A stretch of DNA of 64,000 nucleotides from an uncultured Paracoccaceae bacterium (GCA_951812305.1 CATOSB010000011.1:62001-126000), one strand, 5' to 3'. Numbered from the stretch's first letter, positions 16,979 through 25,787 are shown. Program-made: numbers and translations. The notes: generated by a model from the sequence alone, not told the origin.

Positions 16979-17891
16979 GCAGAAACTACTTTTGGCTGGT
17001 GCGGCTCTGGCTGTCGCGGCGTCTGCGGCCATGGCGCAGGAACGCTATGTCATGATCACGCACACCCAAGGAACAGACCCGTTCTGGCCGGTTGTTGAAA
17101 AAGGTGGCCGTGATGCTGCTGCCGCGATTGGCGCAACGCTGGAATACAACTTTGACGTCTCCGGGGACATGGCTGCTATGGCAGCCCTGATTGAAGCTGC
17201 TGCTGCATCCAACCCCGATGGCATCATCGTATCGCTGCCCGACGCTGCGGCGCTTGGCCCTGCGATCAAGTCAGCGGTTGCGGACGGTATCCCGGTCGTG
17301 ACCATGAACTCCGGTCTGGAAGCCTCGGGCGAACTTGGCGCGCTGATGCATGTCGGTCAGCCAGAGCGTCTGGCAGGTGAAGCTGCAGGCGGCCGCGCTG
17401 CTGCGGAAGGCGTGACCAACGGTCTTTGCCTGAACCAGGAAGCATTCAACACCGCGCTTGTTGACCGCTGCACCGGTTATTTCGACGGATTGGGTGGCGA
17501 GTTGAACATGATCGACGTGTCAAACGACCCGGCGCAGATCGAAACCCGTACCGCTGCGGCGCTGCAGGCTGATCCGTCCATCGACGGCGTTCTGGCTGTT
17601 GGCCCGCACGTCTGTGAAGCTGCAACGAAGGCAATCGAAGCTGTAGGCGCCGACGTGCATCTGGCGTGCTTTGACCTGTCGCCCGGTGTGATGGACATGA
17701 TCGAAGACGGTCGTGCATCCTTCACCATCGACCAGCAGCAGCGTCTGCAAGGCTACATGCCGGTCATCGTTCTGCATCTCTACAACAACCACGCTGGCCT
17801 TCTGCCGGGCAACAACATTGCGTCTGGCCCGGGCTTCGTGGACAAGTCGAACGCAGCCGCCGTTAAGGCGCTTGCGGGCGTCGACCGCTAA
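16968..17891 (+). CDS. ABC sugar transporter periplasmic binding protein, 5' end replaced by IS66 end
   Basis: Ribose-type (Peripla_BP_4) sugar-binding protein that delivers substrate to the permease encoded next. The mature part starts near QERYVMITHTQGTDPFWP. Strands GIIVSLPDAAALGPAI and VLAVGPHVCEAATKAIEA are typical of the fold. IS66 copy E removed the native start (ATG at 15368). The present frame can start only at a TTG at 16968 inside the IS terminus, giving LGVTQKLLLAGAALAV before the signal-peptide core. This could still be exported weakly, or the gene may be dead. A terminator-like hairpin follows. Confidence 0.8.
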   Translation: MGVTQKLLLAGAALAVAASAAMAQERYVMITHTQGTDPFWPVVEKGGRDAAAAIGATLEYNFDVSGDMAAMAALIEAAAASNPDGIIVSLPDAAALGPAIKSAVADGIPVVTMNSGLEASGELGALMHVGQPERLAGEAAGGRAAAEGVTNGLCLNQEAFNTALVDRCTGYFDGLGGELNMIDVSNDPAQIETRTAAALQADPSIDGVLAVGPHVCEAATKAIEAVGADVHLACFDLSPGVMDMIEDGRASFTIDQQQRLQGYMPVIVLHLYNNHAGLLPGNNIASGPGFVDKSNAAAVKALAGVDR

Positions 17892-17910
17892 GTCATTGAC
17901 AACGAAAAGA

Positions 17911-17941
17911 AGCAGGCGTGGGCAACCTCGCCTGCTTTTTC
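17911..17941 (+). terminator. Rho-independent terminator or attenuator after the binding-protein gene
   Basis: Arms AGCAGGCG and CGCCTGCT form a perfect 8-bp stem with a 10-base loop, followed by TTTTT. It lies 20 bp after the binding-protein stop and 36 bp before the permease gene. Such a site inside a transporter operon typically lowers expression of membrane components relative to the binding protein. Confidence 0.75.
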
Positions 17942-17976
17942 ACAAGAATCAATTTGTCTGACAGAACGAGGGGAAC

Positions 17977-19158
17977 ATGGCAAACGCGAGTGAATCCGAC
18001 CGCTTAGTGGAAGAAACGCGATTTCAACGGCTGATCCGACGGCCGGAAATCGGTGCTTTTATCGTGATGATCGTAATCATCATCGCACTGGCCATCGCCT
18101 CTGAGTTCAAGGCCTTCAACGCGCTTGGCCTGAAGAACAACATCAAAATCATCGCACAATACGGTATCATCGCAATCGGGGCCGCACTTTTGATGATCGC
18201 GGGCGAATTCGACCTCTCCATCGGATCGATGATCGGTTTTGCCGGCATGTCGATGGCGCTGATGTTGAAATGGGGATTGCCCTTTGGCCTCGGCGAAGCG
18301 ACGCCGTTTCTGGCTTTTGTGTTCACGCTCGTCATGACGCTGGGCCTTGGCTGGATCATCGGCACGATTGTTGTCCGATCCGGGCTATCGAGTTTTATCG
18401 TGACGCTTGGCTTCCTGTTTTTCCTGCGCGGCGTAACAGAGGTTGCGTTCCGCCTGATCAACCAGTCCACACAGGTGTCCGGTTTGCCTGACTACAAAGA
18501 AGAAAGCTGGTTCGCCAACATCCTCGGGGGCGAAGTCTTTGGCTGGTTTTATGATGGGTGGTACGGGATCGGGTCGTGGGTCACGGCCAATTGGGAATTC
18601 CCAGAGCGCTTGTCGATCGAAACGATCAACACACTCGCGCTTCTGAACATCAACCGCCGTCTGGAACAATGGGTAACCGGGTTTGATGCCCGCTTCCTGT
18701 GGTTCATCATCATCGGCGCCGTTGCTTATTACATCCTCAGCCGCACACAAGTCGGCAACTGGATTTATGCAACCGGCGACAACAAGGAAGCCGCACGCGC
18801 CAATGGTGTGCCGGTGAACCGGGTCAAGATCGGCCTGTTCATGTTCACCGCTTTCTGCGCCACCATGTTCGCCGCGTGTCAGGTCTTTGACACCAACACA
18901 TCGGACGCCGCCAAGGGCAACCTGATGGAACTGTTTGCCATCGCCATTGCGGTCGTCGGCGGCACGCTTATGACGGGCGGCTATGGTTCTGTCATCGGCG
19001 TGGCTTTCGGCGCGATCACTGTGGGTCTCGTGGCCAACGCGGTGTTCTTTATCCCGGCGATTGACGGCGCATGGTTCCGCGTCTTCCTTGGCGCGATCCT
19101 TCTGGCCGCCGTGTTCGCCAACGAACGCATCCGCAAGCGTATCACGGGAGGAATTTGA
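17977..19158 (+). CDS. ABC sugar transporter permease (RbsC/FrcC type)
   Basis: 393-residue inner-membrane permease of the ribose/fructose family (BPD_transp_2). It has about ten hydrophobic segments. IAIGAALLMIAGEFDLSIGS is the characteristic RbsC-like stretch, and NKEAARANGVPV is the cytoplasmic coupling loop that contacts the ATPase. It is longer than RbsC (about 320) because of a roughly 80-residue insertion (DYKEESWFANILGGEVFGWF onward) between membrane segments. GAGGGG lies before the ATG. The ATPase gene follows 1 bp after the stop. Confidence 0.9.
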   Translation: MANASESDRLVEETRFQRLIRRPEIGAFIVMIVIIIALAIASEFKAFNALGLKNNIKIIAQYGIIAIGAALLMIAGEFDLSIGSMIGFAGMSMALMLKWGLPFGLGEATPFLAFVFTLVMTLGLGWIIGTIVVRSGLSSFIVTLGFLFFLRGVTEVAFRLINQSTQVSGLPDYKEESWFANILGGEVFGWFYDGWYGIGSWVTANWEFPERLSIETINTLALLNINRRLEQWVTGFDARFLWFIIIGAVAYYILSRTQVGNWIYATGDNKEAARANGVPVNRVKIGLFMFTAFCATMFAACQVFDTNTSDAAKGNLMELFAIAIAVVGGTLMTGGYGSVIGVAFGAITVGLVANAVFFIPAIDGAWFRVFLGAILLAAVFANERIRKRITGGI

Positions 19159-19159
19159 C

Positions 19160-19930
19160 ATGGCTGAACCATATCTCCGCGTCGAAAATCTCGTTAAACG
19201 CTTCGGTCCCTTCACCGCGCTCGCGGGCGTGGATCTGGAGGTCTACCCGGGCGAAGTTCACGCCCTTCTGGGCGACAACGGGGCCGGGAAGTCGACTCTG
19301 ATCAAAACACTTGCTGGCGTTCACCAGCCTACAGAAGGCCAGATTTACATCGAAAACAAACCGGTTCAGTTCCGCAGCCCTCGCGACGCCTCTGCCGCGG
19401 GGATCGGCACCGTTTATCAGGACCTCGCGCTGAACCAGTTGATGAGCGTCACGCGCAATTTCTTCATGGGGCGCGAGATGAAGGGCGCGCTTGGTCGCCT
19501 CAAAATGGACGAAATGGACAAGATCGCCCATGACGAGATGCTGAAGATCGGGATCGACTTTTCCGACCCGACACAGGCCGTGGGCACCATGTCTGGTGGT
19601 CAGCGTCAGACGCTCGCAATTGCGCGCGCGATCTATTTCGGCGCCAAGGTTCTGATCCTTGACGAACCAACCTCGGCACTGGGTCAGAAACAGCAGATGG
19701 GCGTTCTGAAAACGGTCAAGCGTGTGCGCGCCCGTGGCGACATCGCGATCATCTTCATCACCCATAACGAGATCCACTCGCGCCTTGTTGGCGACAGGTT
19801 CACCTTCCTTGCGCTTGGCAAGGCCATCGGGGCCGGAAAGTCAGAAGAGATTTCCGACAAGGAAATGCGCCGCCTGATGTCCGGCGGGGCCGAGATGGGC
19901 GATCTGGAACAGGAACTGGCTGCGATTTAG
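19160..19930 (+). CDS. ABC sugar transporter ATP-binding protein (single domain, FrcA type)
   Basis: 256-residue ATPase from the ATG at 19160, preceded by GGGAGGAA; the longer ORF in the track begins inside the permease gene. Walker A is GDNGAGKST, the signature is MSGGQRQ, and Walker B is VLILDEPTSALG followed by a helper histidine in FITHNE. Only one ATPase domain is present, unlike RbsA (about 500 residues), matching the FrcBCA layout in which the protein acts as a homodimer. With the binding protein and permease it forms an importer, probably for inositol or a related sugar. Confidence 0.9.
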   Translation: MAEPYLRVENLVKRFGPFTALAGVDLEVYPGEVHALLGDNGAGKSTLIKTLAGVHQPTEGQIYIENKPVQFRSPRDASAAGIGTVYQDLALNQLMSVTRNFFMGREMKGALGRLKMDEMDKIAHDEMLKIGIDFSDPTQAVGTMSGGQRQTLAIARAIYFGAKVLILDEPTSALGQKQQMGVLKTVKRVRARGDIAIIFITHNEIHSRLVGDRFTFLALGKAIGAGKSEEISDKEMRRLMSGGAEMGDLEQELAAI

Positions 19931-20157
19931 GGAAACGCCATGGCGGTTGTTTTTGAGGCGCGCATGCTGCAAGCACCCAAACGTCCGGATAGTCTGCGAT
20001 CCGGTTCGCGCACGACCACGCCCCCCCCGGGCGTGCGCGAATTCTGCCTGACGGCCTGTCCGGGCGAAGCGTACGCGCAAAGTAAACCCGGCCACCAAGC
20101 CCAACCGCGCCCACCCCAAGTGGACGCGCGTGAACCTTTGATGCGCCCGGCTTTAAC

Positions 20158-20183
20158 GCATAGTGCGAATCCGCACACTATGC
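20158..20183. repeat. Inverted repeat upstream of the SDR gene
   Basis: Arms GCATAGTG and CACTATGC with a 10-base centre, 17 bp before the SDR start and next to its ribosome site (TAGGAGA). The 270-bp gap between the ATPase and SDR genes also contains a GC-rich hairpin near 20018 (CACGCCC and GGGCGTG arms). It may be an operator for the SDR-iolD transcript or an mRNA hairpin; sequence alone does not decide. Confidence 0.45.
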
Positions 20184-20200
20184 CCTAGGAGAAACTCACG

Positions 20201-20995
20201 ATGGCAGTGCATTCCAACACAGGCGCAATCATTACCGGCGGTTCACAGGGCCTTGGCCTAGCAATTGCCCGCCAGCTGATTGCTGAAGGCTGCACCCTCA
20301 TCGTCATCACCTCCCGAAACACCAAAAAAGGCGCCCGTGCAGTTGAAGAACTGCGCGGCCTCGGCGCAGATGCGCATTGCCTGCCGTTGGAACTCTCCGA
20401 CATTCCCGCGGTTCAGGCGATGGTTGGGCAGGCCGTCGATCTGATCGGCCCAATTAACGCGCTGGTCAATTGCGCGGCCAACACAGACCGTGGTTCCATC
20501 CTTGACACCACACCGGAACGCTGGGACGAGATAATGACCCCCAACGCCAAGGCACCGTTCTTCGCACTGCAGGAATTTGCCAAGCATTGTATCGATGCGG
20601 GCCACCCCGGCGCTTGCGTCAACATCCTCTCAATCGTCGTCCACGGCGGCACATCCTTCCTCGCGCCGTACGTCGCGTCCAAGGCCGCGCTTGCCGGCAT
20701 CACCAAGAACGCGGCGAACGCGCTGTTGAACCACCGCATCCGTGTGAACGGCATCAATGTCGGCTGGATGGACACACCGGGCGAAAACATGCGCCAGCAG
20801 GTCAGCCATGATCGGCCAAGCGGCTGGCAGGCCGGGGTCGAAGCAAGCCTGCCCTTTGGCATGATGGTGAAACCCGAACATGTGGCGCGGCAGACGACAT
20901 TTCTGCTCGGGGATGACTCCGGCGTCGTGACTGGTTCCCTAATTGACTTTGACCAGCAGGTCGTTGGGGCGTATCCCGACACCGACGAGCACTGA
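20201..20995 (+). CDS. SDR family oxidoreductase
   Basis: 264-residue classical short-chain dehydrogenase. TGGSQGLGLAIA is the nucleotide-binding motif, LVNCAAN the NNAG-equivalent, ILSIVV carries the catalytic serine region and YVASKAA the Tyr-x-x-x-Lys pair. GVVTGSLIDFDQQVVG is the usual C-terminal strand. TAGGAGA is a good ribosome site. It is followed at 62 bp by iolD, so it probably serves the same pathway, for example as an alternative inositol or deoxy-sugar dehydrogenase. The substrate is not readable. Confidence 0.85.
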   Translation: MAVHSNTGAIITGGSQGLGLAIARQLIAEGCTLIVITSRNTKKGARAVEELRGLGADAHCLPLELSDIPAVQAMVGQAVDLIGPINALVNCAANTDRGSILDTTPERWDEIMTPNAKAPFFALQEFAKHCIDAGHPGACVNILSIVVHGGTSFLAPYVASKAALAGITKNAANALLNHRIRVNGINVGWMDTPGENMRQQVSHDRPSGWQAGVEASLPFGMMVKPEHVARQTTFLLGDDSGVVTGSLIDFDQQVVGAYPDTDEH

Positions 20996-21056
20996 TAAAA
21001 ATACCGACGTAATACCGACGATTTACCTACGTGATACAGACAGGAGTTTTGGGCCC

Positions 21057-22877
21057 ATGGGAACCATTCGACTAACCGCCGCCCAGGCCATGATCCGCTG
21101 GCTTGCCAACCAGAAAACCGAAACCGGCGACCCCTTTATTGCCGGGTGCTGGGCCATCTTCGGCCATGGAAATGTCGCCGGTCTGGGCGAGGCCCTGCAG
21201 CCGATGCAGGACAAGCTTCCGACCTATCGCGGTCACAACGAACAGACCATGGCGCATGCCGCAATTGCCTATTCAAAACAGTCGCTTAGACGTCGTGCGA
21301 TGATGGTCACATCCTCCATTGGCCCCGGTGCCACCAACATGGTCACCGCCGCCGCACTGGCCCACGTCAACCGCATCCCAGTCCTGCTCGTCCCCGGCGA
21401 CGTTTTCGCCACGCGCGGCCCCGACCCGGTGCTGCAACAGGTCGAGGATTTTGGTGACGGCACGATCAGCGCCAATGACTGTTTCAAACCCGTAAGCCGT
21501 TATTTCGACAGGATTTCCCGCCCCGAACATCTGATGACCGCGCTACCGCGCGCGATGCAAATCATGACCGATCCCGCGCAAGCTGGCCCGGTCACGCTGG
21601 CCTTCTGTCAGGACACGCAAGCCGAAGCATACGACTACCCCGAGGCCTTTTTTGAATCCAAGGTCTGGCGCATCCGCCGCCCCTATCCTGATCAGGTCGA
21701 GGCAGAGAATATCGCCAATCTGATCCGCAATTCCAAACGCCCCGTCATCGTCGCCGGCGGCGGTGTTCTTTATTCAGATGCGACTGACCAACTCACTAAA
21801 TTCGCAGAGAAATACCAGATCCCCGTCACCGAGACCCAGGCCGGTAAATCCGCCATGCCATGGGACCACCCGCTGAATTTCGGCCCCGTCGGAGTCACCG
21901 GTGGCAGCCCCGCCAACACGCTGTGCGAACAGGCCGACCTGATCCTCGGTGTTGGCACCCGGTTGCAGGATTTCACCACCGGTTCATGGGGTCTGATGGG
22001 CAATGCCAAACTCGCGACGCTGAACGTCAACGCCTATGACGCCGCCAAACATGGGGCCGAACCGATGCTGTCGGACGCAGGCATCGGGTTGGCAACTTTG
22101 CAGGCGATCCTGCGCGATCACCAATCGCCCGCGCCGGAGTCTTCGTTGAAAACCAAATGGTTCGCCGCCGTCGACCCACTGACCGACGCGCCCGAAGGCA
22201 ATGAGCTGCCCACTGACATGCAGGTCGTCGGCGCGGTGCAACGTGCGGCTGGCCCCGACACGGTTGCGATGTGCGCCGCCGGCACGATGCCCGGAGAACT
22301 GCACAAGCTTTGGAAGGCGGGCCACCCCGGCAGCTATCACATGGAATACGGCTTTTCGTGCATGGGCTATGAAATCGCCGGCGCCATCGGCATCAAGATG
22401 GCGGAACCGGACCGCGATGTGATGTGTTTCACCGGTGACGGCACTTATATGATGGCCAATTCCGAAATGGCGACGGCGGCGATGATGGGTATCGAGTTTA
22501 CGGTCATTGTCACGGACAATCGCGGATTCGGCTGCATTAACCGCCTGCAAATGGGCACCGGCGGCGCAGAGTTTAACAACCTCCTGAAAAACGCTGTCCA
22601 CGAAAACGAAAGCGCCATCGACTTCGCCGCCCACGCGGCTTCGATGGGCGCGGTTTCGGTCAAGGTTTCGTCCATTTCGGAACTGGAAGACGCGCTTTCC
22701 AAACGCCACGGTCACGGACGCCCTTATGTCGTCGTCATTGACACCGATCCTTATCCGTCCACCGAAGAAGGCGGCACATGGTGGGAGGTCGCAGTGCCCG
22801 AGGTCAGCGAACGCCCTGCAGTGCGCGAGGCCCGCGAAGCCTATGAAAGGGCACTGGCCGCACGTAACGCCGGATGA
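21057..22877 (+). CDS. iolD: 3D-(3,5/4)-trihydroxycyclohexane-1,2-dione hydrolase IolD
   Basis: 606-residue ThDP-dependent enzyme that opens the ring of trihydroxycyclohexanedione in myo-inositol breakdown. The start MGTIRLTAAQAMIRWL is the IolD hallmark, and CAGGAG lies upstream of the ATG; the longer ORF in the track runs back into the SDR gene. The glutamate helix (RGHNEQTMAHAA) precedes the cofactor region. The C-terminal ThDP motif is GDGTYMMANSEMATA with TVIVTDNRGFGCINR. Length is normal for IolD. The stop overlaps the next ATG (ATGA), implying translational coupling with the small membrane protein. Confidence 0.92.
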   Translation: MGTIRLTAAQAMIRWLANQKTETGDPFIAGCWAIFGHGNVAGLGEALQPMQDKLPTYRGHNEQTMAHAAIAYSKQSLRRRAMMVTSSIGPGATNMVTAAALAHVNRIPVLLVPGDVFATRGPDPVLQQVEDFGDGTISANDCFKPVSRYFDRISRPEHLMTALPRAMQIMTDPAQAGPVTLAFCQDTQAEAYDYPEAFFESKVWRIRRPYPDQVEAENIANLIRNSKRPVIVAGGGVLYSDATDQLTKFAEKYQIPVTETQAGKSAMPWDHPLNFGPVGVTGGSPANTLCEQADLILGVGTRLQDFTTGSWGLMGNAKLATLNVNAYDAAKHGAEPMLSDAGIGLATLQAILRDHQSPAPESSLKTKWFAAVDPLTDAPEGNELPTDMQVVGAVQRAAGPDTVAMCAAGTMPGELHKLWKAGHPGSYHMEYGFSCMGYEIAGAIGIKMAEPDRDVMCFTGDGTYMMANSEMATAAMMGIEFTVIVTDNRGFGCINRLQMGTGGAEFNNLLKNAVHENESAIDFAAHAASMGAVSVKVSSISELEDALSKRHGHGRPYVVVIDTDPYPSTEEGGTWWEVAVPEVSERPAVREAREAYERALAARNAG

Positions 22878-23062
22878 AGGGCCTGAAGGAAGCCTTCGAC
22901 GTTCAGCACCCGTTGTTTCGCCCTCTTTGGCTGCGGGTGTTGATCATCGCCTTTTGCTTTGGCTGGGCTGTCTTTGAATGGTCCAACGGAAAAACTGGCT
23001 GGGCGGCGTTGTTCGTGGTGTGTGGCGCTTATCTCGCGCATCAATACCTGAGTTCTGGATAA
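22874..23062 (+). pseudogene. Small membrane protein, C-terminus cut by IS982 unit 3
   Basis: The start codon overlaps the iolD stop. The protein begins MKGLKEAFDVQHPLFRP and has two hydrophobic segments (VLIIAFCFGWAVFEW and WAALFVVCGAYLAHQ). The current frame leaves the host gene at 23045 and ends LSSG inside IS982 unit 3. Removing the unit and one ATCAAT copy restores the frame to a tail AHQWLWAWQGDKNEENEK ending at 24619, about 73 residues in all. Function is unknown. Two membrane segments probably remain, so the truncated form may persist. Confidence 0.75.
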
Positions 23063-23065
23063 GCG

Positions 23066-24001
23066 CTATATCTGGTATTCGACCTGCCTGATTGTTTCCG
23101 GCACGGTTATGGGTCCCATTTTAACTTTGGTTTTCCCGAGCATATAGGCTGCGACACACGAGATGAGGTGTACGAATGCGTTGGCAGGCGATCTGTGTCG
23201 AGTGTGTTCCAGTCCCATGCTGGTTTTCAACTTATCGAACAGAGTTTCGATGATGAACCGCCTTCGCAACAGGATTTTGTTCAGGATTGGCAGGAGATAG
23301 TTTTTCATGTTGCGGCGAATGCCGGTGACGAGGTGGAGCCCACGCTGCCAGAGCCGTTGGAAGAGGGATTTGGAGATATAGCCCTTATCAGCAAATATTT
23401 TGCCTTCGAGGCCCGCGATCATGGCTTCAAACGGCTTTCGATCATCGACATTACCTGCCGTGATTTTGACGGCCATGATCTCCCCCTTGTTGTTGATGAT
23501 TAGATGCAGTTTGAAGCCAAAGAACCAGCCCATTGTGCTGCGACCGCGCTTTGCCAGCCCCTTGAAGACCTTGTTTCGATTAATGCGGGCATTGTGGCAG
23601 ACCGCGAGCTTAGTGCTGTCGGCAAAATAGACGCCGGTTTTTTCACCGCTGAAGCAGTGCAGCAGTATGCAAAACGGCACCATTAATCTTGGCATGAGGC
23701 TGACAAACCGACCATAGCTCGGGAGGTTGCCAAAGCAGTCACGGTATTTCTGCTCAACGCCATAAATCCAATAATGTTTGAAGTCCTTGAACGGCGACAA
23801 GTGAAACAAGACCATGATGAACAGGCTCTCCCCCAGGGTCAGCTTGCCGGCGCGAAGCCTCTGACGACCCGAGGGGATCAACCGGTGGCGCTCCCAGTCC
23901 TCGTAGGTTTTTGCAAAATCATCGAGACAGACAAAAAGTGCGGTGTTAGTGATCGACATGAGTGGCGGTCCATATTGTGTCGCTTTTGAACCTTGAATCA
24001 T
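23066..24001 (-). CDS. IS982 family transposase
   Basis: Full-length 311-residue IS982 transposase with intact DDE stretches, differing from the unit 2 copy at the N of [10 protein letters not shown]. Both flanking ends and the target duplication are perfect, so this is the best candidate for a recently active unit. Confidence 0.94.
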   Translation of the reverse strand: MIQGSKATQYGPPLMSITNTALFVCLDDFAKTYEDWERHRLIPSGRQRLRAGKLTLGESLFIMVLFHLSPFKDFKHYWIYGVEQKYRDCFGNLPSYGRFVSLMPRLMVPFCILLHCFSGEKTGVYFADSTKLAVCHNARINRNKVFKGLAKRGRSTMGWFFGFKLHLIINNKGEIMAVKITAGNVDDRKPFEAMIAGLEGKIFADKGYISKSLFQRLWQRGLHLVTGIRRNMKNYLLPILNKILLRRRFIIETLFDKLKTSMGLEHTRHRSPANAFVHLISCVAAYMLGKTKVKMGPITVPETIRQVEYQI

Positions 24002-24087
24002 GGGGCAACGTACCTGGAAACCCCTCTCACCCCATACTAATCACGGGGGCATTCAGGCTGGTCAACACGGGGCAAAAGGTGCGCGCC

Positions 24088-24528
24088 ATGGAGAACAACT
24101 TCCCAATCAACGAAGATCTCGCTTATGAGAAGATCCGGGACCTCATGTTCGACATGATGGAAGAGGACCCCAACCGTCTCTACGCCCTCACGGATAAGCT
24201 CAATGAACTGGCTGCGCTCCCTAAAAGAACCATGACACTTGTGCTCGATCTGATGGCCGCCACTCCCTTTCAGGTGATCATCCCGAAACACGTACGGAAA
24301 AATGACCCTGATACATTCAAAGCGGATCACGAAACCGTTTCAAATGTTCTATTTCTTGGAGAGTTTGGCGGAATTGCCGTTGAACTGGAGCCAAATGAGG
24401 CTTTGAGAGAACCGAGGATCATTTCCATAACAATGGTGGAAATCCCTCATCGCAACCCTCTGCGAAAAAGGGTCAACGAGTATCGTAAAAAACGAATCAA
24501 AAAACTACGAAAAAATTCTGTCGAGTAG
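24088..24528 (+). CDS. IS982 passenger protein of unknown function
   Basis: Third copy of the 146-residue passenger, identical in protein to the copy in unit 2. Full length, with GGCAAAAGGT before the ATG and a basic tail RKKRIKKLRKN at the end. It lies divergent to the transposase and 38 bp from the right end of the unit. Confidence 0.75.
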   Translation: MENNFPINEDLAYEKIRDLMFDMMEEDPNRLYALTDKLNELAALPKRTMTLVLDLMAATPFQVIIPKHVRKNDPDTFKADHETVSNVLFLGEFGGIAVELEPNEALREPRIISITMVEIPHRNPLRKRVNEYRKKRIKKLRKNSVE

Positions 24529-24566
24529 TGCACTGGTGACGCCAACGTCTTATCCAGAATCGGGGT

Positions 24567-24619
24567 ATCAATGGCTTTGGGCGTGGCAGGGCGACAAAAA
24601 CGAAGAGAACGAAAAGTAA
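24567..24619 (+). other. Displaced 3' end of the small membrane-protein gene
   Basis: Begins with the right ATCAAT duplication of IS982 unit 3. In the restored frame it encodes WLWAWQGDKNEENEK and a TAA stop at 24617. It is no longer joined to a start codon. The next 109 bp to msrP hold no recognisable gene and probably the msrP promoter. Confidence 0.7.
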
Positions 24620-24728
24620 GGCGCCGTTCAGCTTTCGTTACAAAACACCAACGGCATCGTGAGAATGCGTTCATAGGTTTTGCGCAACTCCCGCGCTATA
24701 TCCCGCCAAAGAGAAAATGGAGGGACCA

Positions 24729-25658
24729 ATGGCGCGACGTTGGCAGAACAATCTGGATCACTCGCTGATCACACCGAAATCAGCGTTCCTGAACCGCCGC
24801 CAGATCATGGCCGGTATGGGGGCACTGGCCGCTGGTGGTATCGCCGGACCGGCACTTGCCAAGCTCGGCGCCATGCCCAGCGACTATTCCACCGATATGG
24901 AACCGAACACTCTGGAAGACATCACGACTTACAATAACTTCTACGAATTCGGCACCGGCAAGGCTGACCCCGCGAATAATGCCCACACTCTGACGACCGA
25001 ACCGTGGTCGATCATGATTGACGGGCTGGTCGACAATCCCGGCGAATACTCGATGGCCGACATCATGGAGGGCGTCGAACTGGAAGAACGCATCTATCGC
25101 TTCCGCTGCGTCGAGGCGTGGGCGATGGTCGTGCCTTGGGCCGGGTTCGAGCTGGCTGATTTGCTGAACAAGGTTGGCGTGAAGGAAGAGGCGAAATATG
25201 TCGCGTTCGAAACGCTTGTCCGCCCCGAAGAAATGCCCGGCCAACGCCGTGCCATTCTCGAATGGCCTTATCGCGAAGGCCTTCGGATGGACGAGGCGAT
25301 GCATCCGCTGACGATCATGGCGACGGGCTTGTATGATGAACCGATCCCGAACCAGAACGGCGCGCCAATCCGTCTGGTTGTCCCGTGGAAATACGGATTC
25401 AAATCGATCAAATCGATCGTAAAGATTTCACTCACGGCAGAAGAGCCACCCACAAGCTGGAACATGGCGAATGCGCGGGAATATGGCTTTTATTCGAACG
25501 TAAACCCGAACGTGAACCACCCGCGTTGGAGCCAAGCGACGCACCGCACGATCGGCGGCGGACTGTTTGCAAAGCGCGAGCCGACGCTGATGTTCAATGG
25601 CTACGAAAACGAAGTCGCCAGCCTTTATGAAGGCATGGATCTGGCCAAGCTTTACTGA
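24729..25658 (+). CDS. msrP: Protein-methionine-sulfoxide reductase catalytic subunit MsrP
   Basis: 309-residue periplasmic molybdopterin enzyme that repairs oxidised methionine in exported proteins. A Tat signal is present (LNRRQIMAGMGALAAGG). The oxidoreductase molybdopterin domain includes RFRCVEAW with the cofactor-ligating cysteine (C127) and the conserved PWKYGFKSIKSIV end. The ATG at 24729 is preferred over 24717 because GGAGGG lies 5 bp upstream. MsrP normally pairs with the membrane haem protein MsrQ, which is encoded 1.4 kb downstream; here a cytochrome P450 gene separates the two. Confidence 0.93.
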   Translation: MARRWQNNLDHSLITPKSAFLNRRQIMAGMGALAAGGIAGPALAKLGAMPSDYSTDMEPNTLEDITTYNNFYEFGTGKADPANNAHTLTTEPWSIMIDGLVDNPGEYSMADIMEGVELEERIYRFRCVEAWAMVVPWAGFELADLLNKVGVKEEAKYVAFETLVRPEEMPGQRRAILEWPYREGLRMDEAMHPLTIMATGLYDEPIPNQNGAPIRLVVPWKYGFKSIKSIVKISLTAEEPPTSWNMANAREYGFYSNVNPNVNHPRWSQATHRTIGGGLFAKREPTLMFNGYENEVASLYEGMDLAKLY

Positions 25659-25664
25659 CATCGC

Positions 25665-25745
25665 CGCGGGCAAAAGCCCGCGCCGACCAAAGCGAGGGGG
25701 CCAGCCCCCTCGCGCTCCCCCGCCGTATTTCAAACCAAGAAGAAG
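25665..25745. repeat. REP-like hairpin cluster between msrP and the P450 gene
   Basis: Two perfect hairpins in a row: CGCGGGC/GCCCGCG around AAAA, then GCGAGGGGGC/GCCCCCTCGC around CA. After them comes CCCCCGCCGTATTTCAAACC and AAGAAGAAG. Nearly the same block, inverted, stands at 59149 to 59200. It is a dispersed intergenic repeat, not gene-specific, and may also end or stabilise the msrP transcript. Confidence 0.7.
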
Positions 25746-25787
25746 AGCGAGCTTGCGAAGGCCGCGCGGGTCTGGCTCTGTTATCCA

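Larger units (their letters stand above)
23046..24566. mobile_element. IS982-family element with passenger gene, unit 3 (TSD ATCAAT)
   Basis: 1521 bp with the same ends as units 1 and 2. ATCAAT at 23040 to 23045 is repeated at 24567 to 24572, a perfect 6-bp duplication that fixes the element boundaries at the AC ends. It is a clean insertion into the small gene behind iolD. It has the same orientation as unit 2, 14 kb to the left. Confidence 0.94.
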
